Source: Rhynochetos jubatus
Lineage: Eukaryota > Chordata > Aves > Eurypygiformes > Rhynochetidae
Assembly: GCA_027574665.1 (NCBI GenBank)
Contig: CM050656.1
Span: 5,269,001-5,333,000, forward strand
Reading direction: 5' to 3'
DNA: 64,000 bases
Made by a program: the position numbers and the translations under genes. Below, piece by piece: positions 11,301 to 22,810 of this stretch. Positions within the stretch are counted from its first letter, which is position 1, and the number at the start of each line of letters is the position of its first letter. The notes beneath the pieces were generated by a model, which was not told the DNA's origin, ran no database searches, and was given only the letters and a program-made list of their open reading frames with translations.

Positions 11301-12649
11301 TTGTAGAGGGACAGAATGGGACGTGCACAGTAAGCAAGTTCTCAGGGCAGGCAGCTGCCGAAAGTGGCTTGGCAGGTAACCTGGCCACGCACGGCAGCAG
11401 TGCTCCCCACCCTCGCAGAGGAGAGGCTGCTCTCGGCTTCCCAGCACCGCGCCAGGGATGACAACAATGTGAAGTTCAGCCTCTAAGAGCCTCACAAGCA
11501 AAAACAACTCTAAACTCTATTTTTCCTCCAATAAATTTTTGCTCGTGGCAAGAATCACTGGAGAATTTAGTTATTTTTTCCAATACACAAAAAGCAACCA
11601 TCCAGCCCGATGCCTGTGTAATATCTAGCAAGAACAAAACAAATGATGGACAAAATTAAAGCCGAAATCCCCCAGGAATGGGCTGCAGGAATCCTCGGGA
11701 ACAACAAGTTGCCACGCACATCACACCAGGAGAGTTCTGCGAATTAAAAAACAATTAAACCCTCCGTGTCAAAATACAGGAGACAGGACTCCACCTCTCC
11801 CACATCAGGGCTACATTCACTACACGCCGTATCTCAAACACTGGCTAAAAACAAGCTGTTAACACTCCAAAACAGAAAGAAAATAGATCTGAGAACAGCC
11901 AGCAGGTTCTGGGTAAAAAGCAAAGCATTCTGTATTTGCCAGCTTGTACTTTTGGACCAAGGCTTTCTGGGTGGCTGCAGGAACCAACTAAATTCATACC
12001 TTGAAAAGCCTCAGATGCTGCATTTTTTTCGCTCCATGGATGCTCAGAGGCATCTTCAGCCAATTGCTGTCCATCAGAGCAGTAACACCACAATGGATGT
12101 CCCTGCCCCATGGGTTCTGGGACCGCAACTCAGCTCTGCAGAATAATGGGGAGGATCATGCTATAATCAGAAACCTGGTGAGCAAGAGGAATATCAAGAC
12201 CAAAAGGCTCAGACCAACAGCAAAGACAACTTTCTCCTCCGCCCGACACCTCCACTGACCTTCTCCAGATCGTTCCCTGACCTCTTCACCTCCCAGCAAA
12301 TTACCAGCTCACAAAACAACCTCCCAGAACACGGAGACCGGGGGAACTGTTAGCACCAATTGGGAGGAGTATCCTCTGGCATCCTTTGGCACCGCAGGGT
12401 TTGGTCCCCAGTGCAGGCCCTCGCCCCTGCCTGCTGCACCATTGCTCTCTCAACACAGCCAAGACCACCAGGTTGAGCATACTTGTCCCAGGGCAACATA
12501 TTGGCTCCCAGCAGCTTACTGTCTTATTAAAATAACACCCTTGTGTCATCCAGGCACTAAACACCTCTCTGGAGCCCTTGTTAAAGCCCTGAATACCCGA
12601 GGGTTTCTTCGAGGGAAGAAGAACTCGCGCTTCTCGCAGGAGCTCAGCT
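8307..12649. other. No gene seen
   Basis: About 4.3 kb without a recognisable gene, RNA or mobile element. Open frames up to 168 codons (8785-9291, +) exist but overlap open frames on both strands and match nothing familiar. A TG/CA and AT-rich patch at 10960-11010 has short imperfect self-complementarity. Nothing else stands out. Confidence 0.65.
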
Positions 12650-13380
12650 GAGAAGGCTGATAATCATCTTGTGATCACAAATTACTTTTCATAAGGTCCA
12701 TTTATGAGGTAACGGTTGGCATGAGGAAAGCATTTCATTTCACCAGCAGCTTACTGAAAACGAAACATCGTGAACCCTAAAAAGAAACCATGAATCAAAG
12801 GCTGCATTCTTCTCTCCCACAGTGACCCCTTTGTTTGGTTCTACCCAAAAGTTTCATTACGAAAGCCTGATACAGGAGCCTTATTAAATTGTGATTAAAT
12901 GACGTGTCCGCGTAGAACTCTGCTCGTTCCGTTGTTGATGTGGGCTGGCTTTCTTAGACTTTTAAAACATACAGGCTTATAAAATAGCTGTAATATCTTT
13001 TTCCCATGATTGCTAGGGAGCGGAGGGTCTTTGCTCCTGCTCTAGTCGTACCTGGCCTCGCTCCAGAGGATAACATTTTCATTAAAAGTGCATTAGGTGC
13101 ACAATTTGCCGTGCAGCCGTCCTGACGAAGCGCCTGATCCCAAGCCCGTTGACCTGGCTCAGAAGCCTTAATGGGCTTTGGTGAACTTTGTTGGCCTCTA
13201 TAAAAACAGAATCACCCATCACTAGAGCTACTTTTGCCATCAGTTGGATCCAATTTGTTCCTACTGCTTCTCCCGAACTCTATGTTTTGGGATTTAAAAA
13301 AAGCAGCACAAGCTCATGGCTCAGGCCAGATAATTGTTAATTACTTCATTAGAGCAGCAGGGTTGATATTTGGGCAGTTG
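12650..13380. promoter_or_regulatory. Candidate conserved non-coding element
   Basis: This is a long, low-repeat block with no long open frame, in a compositional style typical of developmental enhancers. It contains TCATAAGGTCCATTTATGAG, ATTAAATTGTGATTAAATGA, CATTTTCATTAAAAGTGCAT, TTAATTACTTCATTAGAGC and TTGATATTTGGGCAG. Homeobox-like TAAT/ATTA words, a CRE-like ATGACGTG (12899-12906) and CTTTGTTTGG-type SOX/FOX-like words cluster here. I infer a CNE from texture only; no alignment was possible. Confidence 0.35.
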
Positions 13381-14158
13381 GGACACCTAGGAAAGGGTTA
13401 AACAGCAGAAAGTCAAACCCAATGACCTCCCCAATGTTTCTGACCAAGTGTTAGTGAGCTTTCAGTAAGTGCGCAGCAGTGAAGCATCTTTCCCCCGAGA
13501 TGACTCACTTTAAATAGTGTCCAGTGATTTACTCACAGAAAAATGTATTAATAAATATGGAAATGCACAAATTTGTACGTTTTCAGGCCAGGAGAACCGT
13601 CACAAATGTTCAGTCTGATCCTCTGGAGACTGCAGCCTCACCCAGCAACTTCTGCCTGAAATGCACGGCTTCTGTTCGAGTGAAAGCATCCAAATATCAC
13701 AGTGGAATGCTTTAAAATACTTTCTTCTAATATTTGTCAGAAGGAATGTTGTAAAACCAGAATCCCCCCCTCTGTCTGCTGTTTCAGAAAGCCTAAGTCA
13801 GGGCAGCGATGCCACGATTTTTTTAATCTTATTTTTTGAACCAGTGTCCCTCAGCGATATGGTGTTACCACACTCAGAGCTGTGTGACACAGGGATGGGG
13901 GGCAAAGGCGGTGGGAAGCTCCCGGCCATCCCACACCTTCAGCATCGCCACTGGCAGCCCCAACAGCCTGTCCCACACAGTTTACCCATCTATCCCATAG
14001 GCCTTTGCAGTCAACACGATCCTGGAGTAACGTAGCTGGTTAACAAAGCCACCGCGTTGTATCATGTACGGCTTCCTCTAGGCCAGAGCAACACTGTGCT
14101 CGTGCAGCAGATAGGCCAAGCTACTCACAAAAGGCAGCAGAGAATGGCCAGAAGCCTT
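13381..14158. other. No gene seen
   Basis: Nothing recognisable. A 124-codon frame (13661-14035, +) has no familiar domain. Confidence 0.65.
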
Positions 14159-14200
14159 CATGGTGATATAGGTTATTTTATGGTGATAGGGGTTATTTCT
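14159..14200. repeat. Two-copy short tandem duplication (about 20 bases)
   Basis: ATGGTGATATAGGTTATTTT is immediately followed by the near-copy ATGGTGATAGGGGTTATTTC. This looks like a single small duplication by replication slippage; no other copies are seen. Confidence 0.75.
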
Positions 14201-15616
14201 GGGAGATGCTGGCAGCCTTCTGGCTGAGTCAGCAGGAATTCTCCAAAGGGCATGTATCACAGGCTGGCCTCCTCACAACCCCGGGACCAGAGGGCTGGAT
14301 CACAGAGGCACCGTCTCACTCGTCCAGCAAGGGCAGTTTAAATCATGCTTTACAAAGTACAAATGCATGTAAATATTTGTGTAAGATAAGATCGGTGAGC
14401 AGCCCAGCAATATTTCAAAGAGCCGAGCAAGGGCAAAAACCAAATTATATATACTGCTTGAGAAAAATAAGATCAGGAAATCTAGCAATGTGTTTATGTT
14501 AGGGTAACATTTGCTCTGGAGCGGGTTTCTGTCAATGGATGTTCTACACATGGAACAGGCAGTGGAAATACGGTGGCAGGGCACGCAAAAGGATTTATCT
14601 GAAGATCAGACCTGAATCTCACGAGGGACACCTAATCAAGCCGTTCAGCAGCCATGGGACATCAAAAGGCTTTTGGGAAAGGTTGGTGGATCTGTCAGGT
14701 TGACATGTGCAGGCAGCTGATTGCCAAGTTATGTTTTACTCAGTTTGAACACAAAATTCGCATCTGAGATAATAAACCTTTCCATATTCAGGAGACAGTC
14801 TGTTATCTGAAGTAGCTGCAGTGCTTTCTGACAAAGAGACAGTCCAGATTTTCTCCTTTTAAACTAGTATTTTTGATTAATACTTATAGCCCAGGGTCAC
14901 AACACTGTTGACACCACCAAAAACCATCCCGAATGGGATGTTCAGAGAAGCGCCGTACCCCCCGCCACGCACAGCAGGCGAACGCTGCTGACGCTGACCC
15001 CTGATGCTTCAACACAAAAGCAGAATCTACTCACAGAGAAGGCAGAAAGACCAATAGTCTGCATGTTTTACAGGTAGAAAGCAGACAGTGCCTGTCTCAG
15101 AAATGGTTTAGCCCAGAGAATGAATAGCAACTCTCAGCTTTTCAAAGACCCCCACAATTCCCAGGGATGACCACGCTGCAGCATCAGATGGCCATGAAAA
15201 GCACGGCATCAGTTTATAAAGACTTTGCACTCCTCGGTTGCATTTTGCGTCACAAACCAGATATTCAACATCGCTTAATCACTTTGTCCAACACTTTAAC
15301 CTACGGGAGTCAACATACCTTCTGCCACAGCCACTTACTTCTTCACACTGAGAGCACAACCACCCAGCCCTTCTCTAGCACCTGGCATCGAACCATGTAC
15401 GGACAGCACACGGTGGTAGGTAATCGCAGGGCAATGACTTCAGCTTCCCAACTGTAGCCATCACATGTGAAAAACATCGGGCTACATGGCTTGGGCAAGG
15501 AAGGGAAGAGTTGAGCAAGCAACCATGCTCCAACCAGACAAACTGCCTCCCTCGCTCTGCAGCCCCACTTTTTTCCCCTGCAGATGCTTCACATTTCCCC
15601 TTTCCTCTGCCAGGTG
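14201..15616. other. No gene seen
   Basis: No gene, RNA or repeat could be supported. Mixed composition with scattered short open frames. Confidence 0.65.
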
Positions 15617-15640
15617 TTTTTAGCACATTAGTGCTAAAAA
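15617..15640. other. Perfect 10-base hairpin
   Basis: TTTTTAGCAC, the 4-base loop ATTA, then GTGCTAAAAA: a perfect inverted repeat with a 10-base stem. The stem is too short for a microRNA precursor. The closing T run is on the 5' side and the A run on the 3' side, so on the - strand it reads the same way. Function unknown. Confidence 0.8.
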
Positions 15641-17067
15641 TTTCAGCATGTTCTAGGATCCCAGCCTGCTTTTAAATAAACTGCCACAAATCTGTCTCTG
15701 TGGAAGATGTTTCTTGCCAGAAATATTTTCTAATTTGTAAGCATTTTATGATTTTCTAAGAGTTGTAAAATACAGTATTAGGAAACAAATGGCCAAAGGA
15801 AAAGATCCCTTCTGGTAGCCAAAGTGACCATATAATTGATTTTTATGAACAGCATCTGAAGAAATGAGTCACAACCCATATGGCTATTTTGGAATCTAGA
15901 TATACATCATGTTTTAAGCCTCCCAGAACATTTATCCAAGTTTTCCGCATATAATCAATGGTGATTAGATGAGGACATGAATCATTACAGTTCCTAAGGC
16001 TGAGCACATGTTTGAAGAGTGAAGGATTCACACATTCTTGCTCTATAAATACGCATCCAAGGTTGTCCAGAGCATGAGAAACTCAGATGGCAGAAAGTAA
16101 GAAGGTATCGCAGAACAAACTGCAGACTCATTACAGAACCGCAGGCCTCCTCCCTTAGATGGGTGCAAATATTATTAACTTAGGACATGGTTCAAACGTC
16201 AGTTGAAGTCAGACGGAAAAACTTTACCTCTAAGTCGGACTGTGTATCCTCTTTCTCCATGAGTCTTCTTTCTTTAACCATTTTCTCATAGCTTGGCCCC
16301 AGCCAGCGAGGAGGTTAGGTTACAAGTTTGCTCACTCAACTGTGATGCTGTACAAATAACGCCCACACAGTTCACATGTGCACGCTCTTACCATGGACAC
16401 CTGGGCTTCCCAGTGGTGCAGAAACATCCCTCCCACGGGCCCGCATTTGCACAACCAAGCACGTAACACACCTTCATGCGTCCAGACTTCCTCCTGGGCA
16501 CCGCATGCGGTTCCGCCGTTGCAGCCTGCACCATTTTCCTGTGCCAGATCCTACATCTGAAAGAAGCCAAGAGCCCTCTTTGCAACTTGCTTTTGTTACT
16601 GTCTTCCCATTGAGCCAGCAGTGGTGTTGGGAGTCTTGTTTACACTGACAGTAGATGCAATAGGTACAAACCCCCAAGCAACTCAATCCCTGCTAAATTC
16701 CATTGCTTCACATTCCAGCCTCGGGTGCTGGTCCCCAATTCCCATCCTCTGCTCATGACATGCAGCACCGGAGCACGTACATATCACAGAGCGTGCCCGT
16801 TTTCAAGGACTCCCAAAGAGGAAAATGTCTCCCAGTACAAAACAGCCTTCTTGTCAACAGGGAAATCTTGGCCAAATAATTATTTTGCTAGTTCATTTGC
16901 CATGGAATTAAAAAAAAAAAAAAAAAGAATATAAGCCATGATTTATGCATTGTATCTCCAACGCTTTTCTCTCCATCCCTCAGACTTGTATGCAGCCAGT
17001 TTCCAGCACCCAGAATAGCTGCCCACAAATACCAGAGGTGTTTAGCCTAGATTGCACATTTATAACT
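15641..17067. other. No gene seen; includes A17 run
   Basis: No gene recognised. An uninterrupted A17 run (16910-16926) follows ATGGAATT. It could be the tail of an old retroposed sequence, but no recognisable body lies upstream and no flanking target duplication was seen, so I leave it as a homopolymer. Confidence 0.6.
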
Positions 17068-17205
17068 TGGATGGATTTTAGACCCAGAAGGGACTGTTAC
17101 TATAGTCCATCCAGCTTCCTGTGAAACACAAACCAAACAGTCTCAGCTGATAATTTCTGTATCAAGTCCCTTGACTTCTACTTGAACTGGCACCAGACGC
17201 ACTTC
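17068..17205 (-). mobile_element. Old CR1-L-like LINE 3' fragment
   Basis: GATTTTAGACCCAGAAGGGA, then CTATAGTCCATCCAGCTTCC and TGTGAAACACAAACC, then CTGTATCAAGTCCCTTGACT. This follows the order of an ancient amniote CR1 3' sequence, in which a GGTCAGAAGGGACC-type box is followed by CATCTAGTCTGACCTCCTG, ACACAGGCC and TATCAAGCCCATAACTTC. By analogy with avian CR1 read from its 3' end, this copy lies on the - strand. It is far more diverged than the other CR1 copies in the window, hence much older. The subfamily name is from memory and approximate; the limits are soft. Confidence 0.5.
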
Positions 17206-18080
17206 CCAATGTGCTACAGCTCCTATATTACATACTTTACAGTTCCTGTGTTGCTCCAGGTGATGCAAAGGAGAGAAGGGAGCTACAGTCCCTTTTGCTG
17301 CCCATTCTCCCTGATAAACGAGCAAGCAAACTGAGTGCCAGCAGTATTTTTAAAAGCTGTCTAGTCCTGGAGGCAAGTAAAGCCTCTGCATTCCTTGGAA
17401 AGAGATGATCAGGTGATAGAGAAGAGACCAGGATCCATAAGCTGTTATACAGGTTTAACTTCCTAACACTAGCACACACTCAGATCCCGTTTTAAAGGGA
17501 AGCTCAAAGATTAAAGTCAGCTCCTAGACCAAGCCTGTTGTAATGAAAGCCTTGCCTATAGCTTGACAGAGGCACTAACGGGGTCTTTCATGATGACTGC
17601 CAAGGGAAGTCTCCAAGACAGCCAAAAACTTTGAGGTTAAAATTTGAAAGGAAGACAAACTTATCCTCATATTCATGTTACAGCACATGATAAACTATTC
17701 CAGAGGGAATTCTTACCAGGATTCTAAAAGAAATTTTATGAAGAACTAGAGTCATTCATCTAAAATGAGGATGAAAGAGTAACATATTACCTAGGAGGAA
17801 ACAAAGAAAGGTAATATTTTGCCCTCAATTTCATTGTGTTTCTACAGCAATACAGTCAGATACAATTTGCAAAGCCATTTGAAGATGAAAAGGTCTGGAC
17901 AATAACCAGATCCAGAGGATTGTGATTTAAAGAAATATTATGCCAGTTGTAGCAAAAGTAGAAGTTTTCATATTTAAGTTATTTCATATTATTATGAAAC
18001 ATACCAAGACTAGCATTCTTCCACCCAGAGATTTCCCAGATTTCCCACCCACATAGACTCTGAAATCTCTATATAAGGAG
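17206..18080. other. No gene seen
   Basis: Nothing recognisable. AT-rich in the second half. It may contain further unrecognisable remains of the old CR1 that precedes it. Confidence 0.6.
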
Positions 18081-18175
18081 TATTTCCCCACTTCACAGAT
18101 CACAGCAACCTTCCCGATGCTGGTGGCTCAGCTAGAAATAGGACTGACATCCCTCAACATGCAGCTTAGCATCTT
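18081..18175 (+). repeat. Weak MIR/CORE-SINE-like relic
   Basis: TATTTCCCCACTTCACAGAT followed later by GGTGGCTCAGCTAGAAATAG and GACTGACATCC resembles the MIR order of ATCCCCATTTTACAGATG, then CACACAGCTAGTAAATGGC, then GGGATTCGAACC. The match is much poorer than the copy near 2.35 kb and may be chance. Confidence 0.28.
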
Positions 18176-20305
18176 TAGGCTTGACTTTAGCCCCTCAGTT
18201 AACCATTACAGCAACAAGGACACACTTTGCAGTCCACCCTTACTACCCTGACTAGTCACCTCCAGAGGTAGTAGACATATGAGTCTTTCTGAGCACACGG
18301 AGGAAGATTTTACTCCTTGAATATTGGGGGTTGGTTCCCCAGTTAGCACAGACAAATACATCACCTCTCCAACACTGGGCAGTGCCCTCTTGTCGATGCA
18401 GGGCTCTGTCCCCCTGGAGTAGCAGGAGCCTCCATGGTGTCGAGGAGCCATGCCGAACGCAACAAACCCAGCCTCGCAGGCTTGGACCCACTCCACGAAC
18501 AACAGTAAATAACCTGCTCTCAACCAAAAAACACAGTTTCCAAGCTCAGCTGGGGCCTTTTCTCTTTTTTTTTCTCTTTTCCTGAGAAAAATCAGAGTGC
18601 TCTGAGATGCCTTGGAAATAGAGCACAGCCAGTGCTGCTGAAGGGGATATTTGCAAGGAGCCCTGCCATGACCTCAGCCTTAAAAACACTTCAATCAGAA
18701 CAACTCAGAAGTCATGCCAACGCCAAATTATCCCCATGCAAGGAAGCTAATCCCTGCTTCTTGATGATAATTAGCACAATGAGAAACACCTTTCTGACGT
18801 GACTTAGCTCAGAGGCACAGCCCGAGCTGTCTCTGAAGAAAAGTTCTTCGAAGGAGCAGATGATGAGGAGTTTTTGAGCGGTGCGTTGCACCACACCGGG
18901 GGTGATCACAGAAACACACCACCTGGCCTTCCTGGCTCATCTGTTGCATCTGGCCATCAGCCTTGACTCACCTCTCCCACGACTTTGGACACAAGCAGGA
19001 ATTTCTTTTTCTTTCCAGTGGCCAGACATACTTGATTTTCTAGCTATTCCACTGAGGAAGTAATCCCCCAGGTGATTATGTGCTACAAGACTGCACAGTG
19101 GTTCGGCCCGTGTGGCTTTCCATGGAACTGACTTCACAGGAAGATTTTTAGGGGGGGAAAACATATTCTTAGTGAGTGTGACAGTGAATTGATGTGGCTG
19201 CGAAACTCCAGGCAGGTGCAGATTTTACTCCCAGGTGATTTTCCATGCAGCTACCCTCATCCCCAGGCCTGAACTGGCTTTTTTTAAGGGAAAAGCCATC
19301 ACAGAAATAAAATTTTCCGTATGGATAATTCAGAGGGGTTGACTGGAGTTTTGCCACTGACACCTACAAGATGACAGGTGAGGGTTTCAACCACAGTGCT
19401 GCCAAGCAACACTGGGGAGAGGATTACACCAAAACAGAACCACCTCAGGCTCAAAAAACTCACTCTTCTGCTTCTCAAAGGGTTTGGGGCTGGGAATCCA
19501 GAGCCCCCTCAGCACCAATCCTTTCCAGCCATGCCCCAAGCTATGGGGCAGGGGAACAATGGATTTCCCCTAGGATGCCTCGGTTGCCTCTGGTCTGTGA
19601 AACTGGTAATGAACACCATGACCAGAAGCTTTAGGAGGTCCTGGCAACATCTGGGAATGTTTTTTCACGTGCAAAAAGCCCCAGGGGCCAACGACAACCT
19701 GCATCTCATCAGGGCATGGATGCCACCTGGCCCCATAGCCAAAGCAAAGGATGCATCTTTGCCCCTGCTTTCCCCAGCATAAGCAGTGAGAAGGGTGTAC
19801 TTGCAAGGAAATTTAAAAACACTACCAAAAAAAAAAAAAAAAAGTGAATTCTGTTCAGAAACAGCTCTCCTCTGGGGGAGATAAGATGAGAAAAGAGCAA
19901 ATCACTTGTGACAGATGGCAGGGGTGGTGGGGAATGCACTAATGGGAAGCACACACATCCCAGGAGGATGAAAGCAGCATAAAACCTTATAAAAAACCAA
20001 CTGCATGTCTCTTTGGGCTGCTTCACTGTGGTTCTTTTTATAAAAGATATATTGATTCAAAGGCAAATTTTGATTTCTGTCATGAGCCCGTTATTACACA
20101 AGTGCTGTGAATTGGTGCGAAAGATACAGCGAGTCTGTATACACCCACATGTATATTGAACCCAGATTTGTATAGTCAGCGCTACAGGAAACTGGGCACT
20201 CTTTGTATTTACTAAATGTTGAATTCAGTGCAGCAGCACCATAAACGCAGGGAGCTTTAAAGCAAGGTGCTGACTGCACTGCAGCATGACACCTCTGCTT
20301 AGCCA
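18176..20305. other. No gene seen; includes A17 run
   Basis: No gene, RNA or mobile element recognised. An A17 run sits at 19827-19843. Several short open frames overlap on both strands without familiar domains. Confidence 0.65.
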
Positions 20306-20612
20306 TCTTTTCTTCTTCTTTCTTTCTCTCTTTCTCTTTCTTTCTCTCTTTCTCTCTCTTTCTCTTTTTCTTTCTTTCTTTCTCTCTTTCTTTCTCTTTC
20401 TTTCTCTCTTTCTCTCTCTTTCTCTTTTTCTTTCTTTCTTTCTCTCTTTCTTTCTCTCTCTCTCTTTCTCTCTCTATATTCCTTCCTTCCTTCCTTCCTT
20501 CCTTCCTTCCTTCCTTCCTTCCTTCCTTCCTTCCTTCCTTCCTTCCTCCCTCCCACCCTCCCACCCTCCCTCTCTCCTACCCTCCCTCTCTCCTACCCTC
20601 CCTCTCTCCTCC
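20306..20612. repeat. Composite polypyrimidine satellite
   Basis: About 300 bases of almost pure C/T on the + strand in four zones. First is a CTTT/CTCT mixture (20306-20478) that includes a 60-base unit repeated in tandem: 20341-20400 and 20401-20460 are identical at 59 of 60 positions. Second is a clean (CCTT)16 at 20481-20544. Third is a run of six C3 tracts with single-base spacers (20548-20570). Fourth is three tandem copies of a 16-mer, CCTCCCTCTCTCCTAC, at 20565-20612, the last ending TCC. The only break is TATATT near 20475-20480. Such tracts are highly mutable, can form triplex (H-DNA), and are often length-polymorphic. Confidence 0.95.
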
Positions 20613-22554
20613 CAGCTCAGACTTCACTTTCAGATCCAGCCTTAATCCTCTGTCATTGTGGGGATGCACAGTTTTGACAGAAAGTCCTTTCCAAACCCTT
20701 TTGCCAGCTGTTCCACCCACAGCCCGGTGATCCCACCGCTCTGCCAGGTGATGATGCGTTCCGTTTTTACTGCCTCCACTTTGTATTCTCCAGCTATAGA
20801 CGCTGTGCAAGTTAGCGTACCTGCTCAGGAATAAAAAAACCCACAACCACCAGTGCCTGGGCAACTGGCCCGTGCAGTGGCAGGGGTCGTTCACCCAGGT
20901 AACTGAATACACGACAGGACAGAGGATTAGTGATGAGAGCAGCCCGGAGAGAGTCCTCCTCGGTTCTCTGCGGGCTGTGGGTTCCCATCTAATCCAGGGC
21001 AGTGCTTAGGCAAAGGCTTAGCTTTAAGCAACCCTTAATCTCATCTACTTTATAAAGCCAAACTACAGGATAAAATTCTCTGAATGGAATAATCGCACCA
21101 AACACTGCTGAAGGAGTAGAAGGGGTACGTAGGACCTCCAGGATCTGCATAGCCCAGTAGCGCACTGCACAGGTCCCCCCACCAGCTCCAGGTGAGTTAT
21201 CAGGACACACGAGGCCACGACAGCCTGGTATTGTATTTGAGTTAAAGACATATAGATAACTCACATCTCAAAGCTCATTATCAGCTGTGGGACTCCTACC
21301 CCAGCATGATGTACTGCATCTGGTATGAGCAAGGTGTCAGACTCAGCATCCTTCCAGGCTCTACCCACCTCCTTAGCAGAGATAATCTGGGAAAGCACTT
21401 GAGTTTCACAGAGCACATGCAGCATAATGTGAATTTACTGTTTGTGTCTTCTGACACAAACACACGTAGTACCTGCTCTCAGGATGCGCAGGCATCCCAC
21501 CGGGCTGTTAGGTATAAAAATCTATCAGCAAACACTGTATGGAGAATATTGCATTCCAGCCCCCAGCGGTATAAAGGACCGATTTCATTTCTGCGATGCA
21601 GCCCACTGCTTTAAAACAGCACATGCTGGTTTTATGAGATGGTCTGGAGGAAAACATCCAGAACACTTATCAGCTGAAACCACAGGTAGCACATAGGAAA
21701 GCAGATTAAGGGAATAACATGCTTTGCGCAGGCAGCCATGCCCTATACACACACGAAAAGCCCAGGGGACGGTTAACCCTGAGTACAGCTGCCAGGGTTT
21801 AGTACTACAGACCCACTGAAAGATTTATCTCTGATTCTCTAACAGGCAGGAGTTTGGTAGGGATTCAAGGAAAACAGTAGTGGGTCCCCTTTCATTTAGC
21901 GTCCTGAGCAAGTTTGGACAGAAGAGGAATTTCAGCATGGAACAGCCACAGGTAGGAGCTGCAAATTCCTGGAATGAAGCTCAGACCATGGGAGGTCAGG
22001 AGTAAATCACGCCTGTCACCTGGTCATGGCACATGCAGACCAGCCTGGCCAGGGTGCTCAGGAACCCTGAGCTGGCAGCAGGCACCAAAACCAAAAAAGA
22101 TGGTGAATCATTAGAGTCAGGGTGTGTTGGAACCACCTTCCACTACGGGCAGTGGGGTTGAGAGAATATAAACAGTTTTTAAGATGGGTCTCGACCAGTT
22201 TAGGGAAAAATATCCAAGATGTGGACTTTGCCAGCAGCTGAGGACAGTGACCCAGGACATCTCTCAATCCAAACATGCAAACATTTGTGCTACTCACAAC
22301 AAAATTTGGGTTAGGTGTTTGCTGGACCAGCTCCAAACTGTGGTCCTAAACAATTTTCTGCGATCCCCACTATAACACGTCGCTCTTTTTCATTATTGTC
22401 CAAGTTTTCCATCTCTGGGTGTGCCTTACCATCGTGAAATCTGACTCTGCCACTTAATTAATACCATAACTGCACACTGCAACCGCCTGCCCTGTGCCGA
22501 GCACCATCCGCACACTCTGAGGTATTTGTTGCTGCGACAAGGGAATACAAAGCT
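20613..22554. other. No gene seen
   Basis: Nothing recognisable. Short open frames only; no convincing CNE-like block or repeat. Confidence 0.65.
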
Positions 22555-22800
22555 TTACATGCAGGAGATGGAAAAGGTTAAAGTCAATATTTTGGCTGGT
22601 GGAAATATTTATGGAAAGAACCCGTGAATTAGTGAGCTGTATTCATTCCACTGACATTTCCTAACTGCGTTAACCTTTTATATTTCTTGTGGTTGGCTCC
22701 TGTTTAATATGTTCTAATTATATGAGAACCAGGAAGCAAACGAATGGCTGAGATTAAAGTTAAACAACAGCCATAAATACTGCAGGACAGATTCTCAGCA
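22555..22800. promoter_or_regulatory. Candidate conserved non-coding element
   Basis: Compact AT-rich block with dense developmental-type motifs: GGAAATATTTATGG, TATTCATTCCACTGAC (TEAD-like CATTCCA), TTCTTGTGGTTGGC (RUNX-like TGTGGT), TTCTAATTATATG (homeobox-like TAATTA core), GAGATTAAAGTTAAAC and CAGCCATAAATAC. There are no repeats and no long open frame. The texture is that of a tissue enhancer, but conservation was not testable here. Confidence 0.35.
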
Positions 22801-22810
22801 CTGAACCTGT

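Noticed and set aside
16910-16926. A17 as the tail of a processed pseudogene
   Set aside because: No recognisable upstream coding body and no target duplication.
20286-20645. Open frames of repeating Ser/Leu/Phe (+) and Arg/Lys/Glu (-)
   Set aside because: They are direct translations of the polypyrimidine satellite, not proteins.
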